NCBI GenBank assembly: GCA_938003765.1
Contig: CALKYE010000219.1
Coordinates: forward strand, 1-19,509
From: an uncultured Planctomycetia bacterium
GTDB taxonomy: Bacteria; Planctomycetota; UBA1135; GCA-002686595
DNA length: 19,509 nucleotides
Direction: 5' to 3'
Shown here: in pieces, positions 14,559 through 19,509 of the stretch
How positions within the stretch are numbered: position 1 is the first letter of the stretch
Layout: each line of letters starts with the position of its first letter
Program-made: the position numbers and the translations under genes
Notes under the pieces: generated by a model
The model's input: only the letters and a program-made list of their open reading frames with translations
Told to the model about the DNA's origin: nothing
The model's database searches: none

Positions 14559-14795
14559 GGTTCAGTCCGTTCACGCAGGTCGGATGCGCTTGGACGAATC
14601 GGGCGCGGCTCGCAGCTCGTGGCGCACGTGCGCCGAAGAGCTCCGGGCGCGTTCGCATCACAGGCGGGCCGATGCAGCGCTCGGCTTTCACCGCGCACGG
14701 CGGCCGCGCGCGTCGACGGGCGCCCGATCGGAGCCCCGCTGATACGATTCGTGGGCTCGCGCCTCCCCACCACCGGCCCCACGACTCCATCCGCC
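14559..14795. promoter_or_regulatory. Upstream region of choice-of-anchor B gene
   Basis: No convincing gene is seen here. A minus-strand frame (14515-14790) ends in a helix-like basic stretch but lacks good codon use and any family match. The useful element is TACGAT at 14743-14748, a -10-like box that would give a leader of roughly 40 nt before the ATG at 14796. A 10-bp palindrome, CGGGCGCCCG, lies at 14717-14726. No Shine-Dalgarno sequence precedes the ATG. Confidence 0.3.
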
Positions 14796-17345
14796 ATGGG
14801 ATTCACGCCCCGTCGCTTCGCCGCGCTCGCCGCGGCAGCCGCCGCGCTCGTCAGTGTTTCGCTCGCCCACGAAGACGACGGCAAGGTGCGCGACAAGCAG
14901 CCTGCGTACCAGGGTCGAGGCCTGCGAACGGGCGCGCCGCGCGTGCTGCAGAGCGGCGGCGGCGCGCAGTCGATCCAGTTCGCGTCGAACGGAGTGCGGC
15001 TGATGAGCTGGCTCACGCTGAACGAACTCGGCGGAGCGGACAACGCCAACAGCCTGTGGGGCTACACCTCGCCGTCGGGCCGCGAGTACGCGCTGGTCGG
15101 ACTCTCGAACGGCACCGCGTTCGTCGAGATCACCGACCCCGGTTCGCCGCAGATCATCTCGATCCAACCCGGCCCCGGCAGCCTGTGGCGCGACGTGCGC
15201 AAGTACCAGAGCTACGCCTACTCGGTGAGCGAGGGCGGCGGCGGCATCCAGGTCTTCGACCTGTCGCAGATCGACAACGGCGTCGTGACCCTGGTGGGCA
15301 ACGTGACGACGGGCGGCGAGCTGCCGACGCACACGGTGTGCATCGACGAGGCCAGCGGCTTCCTCTACCGCGCCGGCGGCGCCTCCAACGGACTGCGCAT
15401 CTACAGCCTCGCCAACCCCGCCAACCCCACGTTCGTCGCGAGCTGGGGCACGCGCTACGTCCACGAAGTGAGCGTCTTCCGCTACACGTCGGGCCCCTAC
15501 GCCGGCAAGCAGATCGCGTTCGCGTGCAGCGGCTACAACGGCGGAAACACCGCCACGGGCCTCGACATCCTCGATGTGACCAACAAGTCCAACATCGTGG
15601 TGCTCAAGAACCTGCAGTACTCCAACGCCGCGTACTCGCACCAGGCATGGCCGACGCCGGACATGCGCTACCTCTACCTCAACGACGAGAAGGACGAGAT
15701 CAACGGCCAGCCGACGCTCACCAAGATCTTCGACATCCAGAACCTGTCGAATCCGATCGAGCGCCCCGGGTACACGAACGGCAACCCCGCGATCGGGCAC
15801 AACCTGTACCTCAAGGGCAACAAGATGTACCAGGCCAACTACCGCAGCGGCCTGCGCATCATCGACGTGTCCTCGCCGCTGAACCCGACCGAGGTCGCGT
15901 GGTTCGACACCTACCCCGAGGACGACCTGCCGGCGTTCAACAGCCTTTGGAACGTCTACCCCTACTTCAGCAGCGGCCTGCTGATCGGCAGCGACATCGA
16001 GCGCGGCCTGTTCGTGTGGTGGGAAGGCGCGCCCAAGGTGCAGTTGAGCGTCGTGGGCGGCGCGCCGAGCACGCTCTCGCCGCTGGGCGATGAAGTCACG
16101 CTGCAGATGAGCGAGTCGACGCCGGGCGAGTACCTCGCCGGGTCGGCGCAACTGCACTACGACATGGGCGCGGGCTGGGTCAGCACGCCGCTCACCGCGC
16201 TCGGAGGCGGCGCCTTCAGCGCGCAGTTCCCGCTGCTGCCGTGCGGCCAGTCCGTGCAGTGGTACGTGAGCGCTCGCTCGCAGAACGGCTTCACCTGGAC
16301 CGAGCCGGTGGGCGCGCCCAACAGCGTGAACGTCTCGGTCGCGGCGGAGAACGTGGCGACGCTGATCAGCGACGACCTGGAAGGCACGACGCCGTGGCTG
16401 ACCTTCGGACCCGGCGACAACGCCACCGATGGTTTCTGGATGCGCGCCAATCCCGTGGGCACCGCCTCGCAGCCCGAGGACGACCACTCCGAGAACGGCT
16501 TCGTGTGTTGGGTGACGAAGAACACGCACCCGCTGATCACCGCGGACGGCGGCGACGTCGACGGCGGACGCACGTCGATCGTCTCGCCCAAGTACTCGCT
16601 GGCGAACGCCGTCGATCCGCACGTGCAGTTCTGGCTGTGGTACTCCAACAGCGACGGCCCCAATCCTGGCCAGGACACCTTCGAGCTGATGATCAGCCTC
16701 GACAACGGCGGCAGCTACCAACCGCTGTACCAGATCGGGCCCACGGGTCCCGACACGGTCGGCGGCTGGCGTCTGCACACCTTCCGCCTGCGCGACTACG
16801 TGACGCCGACCAACGGAGTGCGCATCCGCTTCGTGGCCAGCGACCTGCCGCCCGACTCGCGCGTCGAAGCCGCGCTCGACGACTTCGTGATCTTCGACGT
16901 GCTGCAGTGCGCGCCCGCGCCGACGAACTACTGCACGGCGAAGCTGAACAGCCAGGGCTGCGCGCCGAGCCTGAGCGCGAGCGGCCTGCCGAGCGCGAGC
17001 AGCGCCAGCGCGTTCGACATCACATGCTCGAACGTCATCAACCAGAAGGGCGGAACGCTCTTCTACGGCTGGAACGCTTCGAACACGCCCTTCCAGGGCG
17101 GCGTGAAGTGCGTGCAGTCGCCGGTGCGCCGCACGGGCGTGCAGAACTCGGGCGGCAACGTCGGCCCCGACGATTGCTCGGGTTCGCTCTCCATCGACTT
17201 CAACGCGCGCATCCAGAGCGGCGTCGACAACACGCTGATTCCGGGCGCGACGATCTACGTCCAGTGCTGGTACCGCGACGGCGCCGATCCGACCGGCTTC
17301 GGCACGGGCCTCTCGGACGCGCTCGAATTCACGATCGGACTGTGA
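14796..17345 (+). CDS. Choice-of-anchor B family secreted protein with LVIVD repeats
   Basis: This 849-aa protein starts with a signal peptide (1-24, ending SVSLA, then HEDDGK). Residues about 60-410 form a propeller of LVIVD-type repeats of the form 'x-IxDxSNPxxP', for example GTAFVEITDPGSPQI, NGLRIYSLANPANPTFV, LTKIFDIQNLSNPIE and SGLRIIDVSSPLNPTEV. This arrangement is called choice-of-anchor B. A beta-sandwich-like linker (about 411-520) is followed by a MAM/jelly-roll-like domain (about 525-706, ending EAALDDFVIFDV). The 138-residue tail from Tyr712-Cys713 to the end holds about six cysteines and motifs LFYGWNASNTPFQGG and PVRRTGVQNSGGN. I recognise that tail as a recurring C-terminal module of secreted planctomycete proteins. 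It is probably extracellular or surface-bound; its ligand is unknown. The ATG was chosen for the signal peptide, as the frame is open to 14535. Confidence 0.9.
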   Translation: MGFTPRRFAALAAAAAALVSVSLAHEDDGKVRDKQPAYQGRGLRTGAPRVLQSGGGAQSIQFASNGVRLMSWLTLNELGGADNANSLWGYTSPSGREYALVGLSNGTAFVEITDPGSPQIISIQPGPGSLWRDVRKYQSYAYSVSEGGGGIQVFDLSQIDNGVVTLVGNVTTGGELPTHTVCIDEASGFLYRAGGASNGLRIYSLANPANPTFVASWGTRYVHEVSVFRYTSGPYAGKQIAFACSGYNGGNTATGLDILDVTNKSNIVVLKNLQYSNAAYSHQAWPTPDMRYLYLNDEKDEINGQPTLTKIFDIQNLSNPIERPGYTNGNPAIGHNLYLKGNKMYQANYRSGLRIIDVSSPLNPTEVAWFDTYPEDDLPAFNSLWNVYPYFSSGLLIGSDIERGLFVWWEGAPKVQLSVVGGAPSTLSPLGDEVTLQMSESTPGEYLAGSAQLHYDMGAGWVSTPLTALGGGAFSAQFPLLPCGQSVQWYVSARSQNGFTWTEPVGAPNSVNVSVAAENVATLISDDLEGTTPWLTFGPGDNATDGFWMRANPVGTASQPEDDHSENGFVCWVTKNTHPLITADGGDVDGGRTSIVSPKYSLANAVDPHVQFWLWYSNSDGPNPGQDTFELMISLDNGGSYQPLYQIGPTGPDTVGGWRLHTFRLRDYVTPTNGVRIRFVASDLPPDSRVEAALDDFVIFDVLQCAPAPTNYCTAKLNSQGCAPSLSASGLPSASSASAFDITCSNVINQKGGTLFYGWNASNTPFQGGVKCVQSPVRRTGVQNSGGNVGPDDCSGSLSIDFNARIQSGVDNTLIPGATIYVQCWYRDGADPTGFGTGLSDALEFTIGL

Positions 17346-17351
17346 CTCCAC

Positions 17352-17397
17352 GTGCGGCGGGGACTCTTGGCGTTCACCATGAGAGTCCCCGCCGCGC
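17352..17397 (+). promoter_or_regulatory. Long stem-loop presenting the start codon
   Basis: GCGGCGGGGACTC (17354-17366) is the exact complement of GAGTCCCCGCCGC (17383-17395): 13 perfect pairs around a 16-nt loop. A G-U pair (17353/17396) and a G-C pair (17352/17397) extend it to 15. The loop holds the ATG at 17379, and the 5' arm holds the only purine-rich Shine-Dalgarno-like run (GGCGGGGA). It begins 7 nt after the stop of the choice-of-anchor gene and is followed by TGTTTCTCCT. It could control translation of the lipoprotein or attenuate read-through. Confidence 0.6.
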
Positions 17398-18467
17398 TGT
17401 TTCTCCTGCTGACTGCGACGAGCTGCCGCAGCACGTCGCCCACGCTCGCCACGCCCGCCGCCGCGCCGGGCTGGAGCGCCGCCATCGCGCTCGATCTGGG
17501 CTCGACCGGCATCTGGACCACGAAGGTGCTCGACGTGTTCGAGCGCTACGGCGGTCAGGAAGTCGTGGCGCTCGACGACAACGGCCGCTGCCACGTGCTG
17601 GTGCAGTACGCCGGCAAGTGGACCGACCACACCGCTGCGCACGACACGACGTGGTTCGGCGGACTCGCGCAGGGTGACGTCGACGCGCGCAAGCCCGGCC
17701 GCGAGCTGTACGTCGGCGCGGCGAGCGGTCGCGTGTGGCAGATCACGCCGCAGCCCGAGGGCGTCCTGGATGCGAACGTGATCGCGGACCTCGCGGGCGC
17801 CGAGGTGCACACGCTGGTGGCGCTCGAGGGCGAGCTCATCGCCTTCACGAGCCCCGGCGCGATGTGGCGACTGCGCCCGCGCGCCGACGACTCGCGCTTC
17901 GAAGCGCGCGAGGTGGCCCTCACCCGCGGGCGCGTCCGCGACGCCGTGCGACTCGCCGACGGTTCGCTCGCGCTCGTGTCGCGCGACGGAACGCTCGAGC
18001 TGCGCGCGCGCGAGGCTCTCGACCGCGAGGGCGAGATCGCGTTGCGCGTCGAAGGCGGACTGGGACGGGTCGCCGCGAGCGACACGGGCGTGTTGTACGC
18101 GGCCAGCGACGACGGAGTGGTCTGGCGCTGCGAACGCGCGCCGAACGGCTGGTCGAGCGAGCGCATCTTCGTCGGGCCCGCGGGCCTGCGCGGGATCGTG
18201 TGCGGGCGCTTCACGCTCCCCGCGCCGCGCGAGGAGCTCGCGCTGTTCGGCTACAGCGGCGAAGTCGTGCTGCTCGCGCGCGCCGCGGACGGCTCGTGGA
18301 GCTCCAGCGCGATCTTCACCGACCGCGACAAGGGTCACTGGCTCGGCGTCGGCGAGCTCGACCAACGCAACGCCACCGATGAGCTCGTGGGCTCGGGCTA
18401 CGGCGGACGCGTCTTCGTGCTCTCGCGCGCGCCCGGCTACGGACTCGACGCCGCGGCGCGACGCTAA
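17379..18467 (+). CDS. Putative beta-propeller lipoprotein
   Basis: I cannot name a family for this 362-aa protein. The N-terminus is a short hydrophobic signal (VPAALFLLLTATSC) with a possible lipid-bearing Cys16; the lipobox is weak because Ala sits at -3. The rest is a run of beta-rich units of about 45-50 residues with a shared style of acidic turn followed by a Gly-rich strand. Examples are EVVALDDNGRCHVLV (61-75), ELYVGAASGRVWQI (109-122), VLYAASDDGVVWRC (238-251), ELALFGYSGEVVLLA (286-300) and ELVGSGYGGRVFVLS (335-349). This suggests a six- or seven-bladed propeller exposed at the cell envelope. An in-frame GTG at 17352 would add nine residues; ATG is preferred. It lies 33 nt after the choice-of-anchor gene on the same strand, so co-expression is possible but would pass through the stem-loop. 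Confidence 0.75.
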   Translation: MRVPAALFLLLTATSCRSTSPTLATPAAAPGWSAAIALDLGSTGIWTTKVLDVFERYGGQEVVALDDNGRCHVLVQYAGKWTDHTAAHDTTWFGGLAQGDVDARKPGRELYVGAASGRVWQITPQPEGVLDANVIADLAGAEVHTLVALEGELIAFTSPGAMWRLRPRADDSRFEAREVALTRGRVRDAVRLADGSLALVSRDGTLELRAREALDREGEIALRVEGGLGRVAASDTGVLYAASDDGVVWRCERAPNGWSSERIFVGPAGLRGIVCGRFTLPAPREELALFGYSGEVVLLARAADGSWSSSAIFTDRDKGHWLGVGELDQRNATDELVGSGYGGRVFVLSRAPGYGLDAAARR

Positions 18468-18526
18468 CGAGTTCGTGCAGCGTGCGGTCGCGCTCCGCGT
18501 CGCTACAGCTCCGATCGAGGCGGCGC

Positions 18527-18532
18527 TATCGT
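18527..18532 (+). promoter_or_regulatory. -10-like box TATCGT of L,D-transpeptidase gene
   Basis: TATCGT ends 6 nt before the ATG at 18539, which fits leaderless transcription. It shares the context GGCGCTATCGTGC-like with the box at 4154-4159. It lies in the 71-nt gap after the propeller lipoprotein gene. Confidence 0.45.
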
Positions 18533-18538
18533 GCCTCG

Positions 18539-19399
18539 ATGCTGTTCCGCAGTTTGGTGTTGTTGGTCGGTGCGATGGTGTCGTCGGCGCAGGAGTCGAG
18601 CGCGCCCGCAACGGTCGATCCCGTGCTCGCTCCGATCGAGGCGCGCTTCGCCGCCGCGCAGATCGACGCCGCTCAAGTGATCCCACTGATCTTCTCGGTG
18701 AGCGCGGCGCTGCCCAAGCTCGACGGCGCGCAGGGTCACGCGCTCGCCGAACGACTCGAGCCGTTCGCCGCGCGCGCGTTCTTCTCGCCCGAGAACCTGC
18801 CGGGCATCGAGCGATTGGGCTTCACGCGTCACACCGTGGCCAGCGGTGAACTGCCCGGCGCCATCGCCAAGCGCTATCGCTTCGGAGCGGGGATGTTCGA
18901 GTACTGGAACGCGGGCTTCGACGAGCGGCGTGTCGCCGCGGGCAAGGAGCTGCGCGTCCTCGATCTGTCGCGCGGCGCGTGCCAGGTGATCGTCGACAAG
19001 CAGCGCTACCGCCTGTCGCTGTGGATCCAGGCGCCGGGCGGCGAGTGGCTGCTCGCGATGTACGCGCCCGTCGGACTGGGCGCAGCGGAGTCGCCCACGC
19101 CCTCGGGGAGCTCGACCATCACCAGCCGCGTGCTCAACCCTGCGTGGACTCACCCGCAGACGCGCCAGGTCTTCCCGCACGGCCATCCCGACAACGTGCT
19201 CGGCGGGTACTGGATCGCGCTCGACTCCGCGCCCTTCGGCGGCCGCACCGGGATCGGTTTGCACGGTTTCACCGGCGCGCCCACGCCGGACTGGATCGAG
19301 CGCGGGGCCTCGAACGGCTGCGTGCGCATGCTCCAGCGCGACGTCGACCGGCTGTTCGACGTGGCCCTGGAGGGCACCAGGGTCGTTTTGACTCCCTGA
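18539..19399 (+). CDS. L,D-transpeptidase (YkuD family) with LysM-like domain
   Basis: This 286-aa exported enzyme probably forms or remodels 3-3 peptidoglycan crosslinks, or attaches proteins to the wall. A signal peptide (1-17, ending MVSSA) is followed by a helical spacer and a LysM-like segment (about 98-142, HTVASGELPGAIAKRY to GKELRVLDL). The catalytic YkuD domain spans about 146-284. The active-site block runs from His242 in LHGFTG to SNGCVRM (258-264), with Cys261 as nucleophile; Asn259 replaces the histidine of the common SHGC form. GHPDNVLGGYWIAL (215-228) matches the family's pre-catalytic segment. I chose the ATG at 18539 for the signal peptide and for the TATCGT box just before it. 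Upstream in-frame sequence to 18482 is basic and unlikely to be coding. Confidence 0.93.
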   Translation: MLFRSLVLLVGAMVSSAQESSAPATVDPVLAPIEARFAAAQIDAAQVIPLIFSVSAALPKLDGAQGHALAERLEPFAARAFFSPENLPGIERLGFTRHTVASGELPGAIAKRYRFGAGMFEYWNAGFDERRVAAGKELRVLDLSRGACQVIVDKQRYRLSLWIQAPGGEWLLAMYAPVGLGAAESPTPSGSSTITSRVLNPAWTHPQTRQVFPHGHPDNVLGGYWIALDSAPFGGRTGIGLHGFTGAPTPDWIERGASNGCVRMLQRDVDRLFDVALEGTRVVLTP

Positions 19400-19473
19400 G
19401 TTGCCCCCCCGGAGCGCGCTTTCGGGCAAGTCGGTGATCGCGGCCGCGCGCGGGCTGCGTGGTGAGTTCTGGT

Positions 19474-19494
19474 CCGGCCGAGTTCCTCGGCCGG
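19474..19494. terminator. 9-bp perfect hairpin downstream of L,D-transpeptidase
   Basis: CCGGCCGAG (19474-19482) pairs exactly with CTCGGCCGG (19486-19494) around a TTC loop. It lies 75 nt after the stop codon. No T-tract follows, so it is either a non-canonical terminator or a control element of a gene beyond the window. Confidence 0.45.
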
Positions 19495-19509
19495 CGCGAC
19501 CCCACGAGC

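Noticed and set aside
14515..14790. 91-codon minus-strand frame with a Cys pair and a basic C-terminal helix
   Set aside because: No family match, no ribosome-binding site, weak codon bias, and it overlaps the likely promoter of the choice-of-anchor gene.
14688..18686. Minus-strand open frame of about 1,330 codons opposite the choice-of-anchor and propeller genes
   Set aside because: The translation is Arg/Ala/Val/Asp-rich without domains. It mirrors the strong G/C third-position bias of the real plus-strand genes, which have signal peptides and clear repeats.

Overview
The window is very GC-rich, with strong G/C preference at third codon positions that throws many long shadow frames. It holds eleven well-supported protein genes and no recognisable rRNA, tRNA, CRISPR array or insertion sequence. 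The family mix points to a planctomycete. It includes a DUF1800/DUF1501 tandem, a choice-of-anchor B protein whose Cys-rich C-terminal domain I know as a recurring tail in secreted proteins of deep-branching marine Planctomycetota, an ECF sigma / anti-sigma / CHAT cluster, and several exported beta-propellers. The phylum call is from recognition of these families and was not tested by a search.

Layout. (1) 6-2325, plus strand: RtcB RNA ligase followed by RtcA RNA 3'-phosphate cyclase, an RNA-repair pair. (2) 2391-4144, plus: a YtkA-like lipoprotein and an exported di-heme peroxidase-type cytochrome with an ATGA overlap. (3) 4167-5087, plus: a rhamnosyltransferase-like family 2 glycosyltransferase, preceded by a perfect 20-bp palindrome and a -10-like box almost touching the start codon. 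(4) 5131-5164: a hairpin terminator between convergent genes. (5) 5216-8306, minus: DUF1800 then Tat-exported DUF1501, 10 nt apart. (6) 8307-8562: a divergent control region with nested repeats, then a secreted VCBS/FG-GAP protein (8563-10242, plus). (7) 10273-14268, minus: an operon of ECF sigma factor, single-pass anti-sigma protein and a large exported TPR-CHAT protein with a C-terminal membrane anchor. (8) 14796-17345, plus: the choice-of-anchor B protein. (9) 17379-18467, plus: a putative propeller lipoprotein whose start codon lies in the loop of a 13-bp perfect stem. (10) 18539-19399, plus: an L,D-transpeptidase, followed by a 9-bp hairpin.

The most interesting unit is the sigma / anti-sigma / TPR-CHAT operon. 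CHAT is a caspase-like peptidase domain. In type III-E CRISPR systems a TPR-CHAT protease (Csx29) cleaves Csx30, which holds an ECF-like sigma factor. Here a TPR-CHAT protein is co-encoded with a sigma factor and its probable membrane-bound inhibitor, with no CRISPR nearby. Predicted topology puts the CHAT domain and the anti-sigma C-terminal domain on the same, external side of the membrane, so a proteolytic switch is an attractive but untested hypothesis.

Most start codons lack a Shine-Dalgarno sequence. Three genes have a TAnnnT box ending 6-8 nt before ATG, which suggests leaderless transcription.
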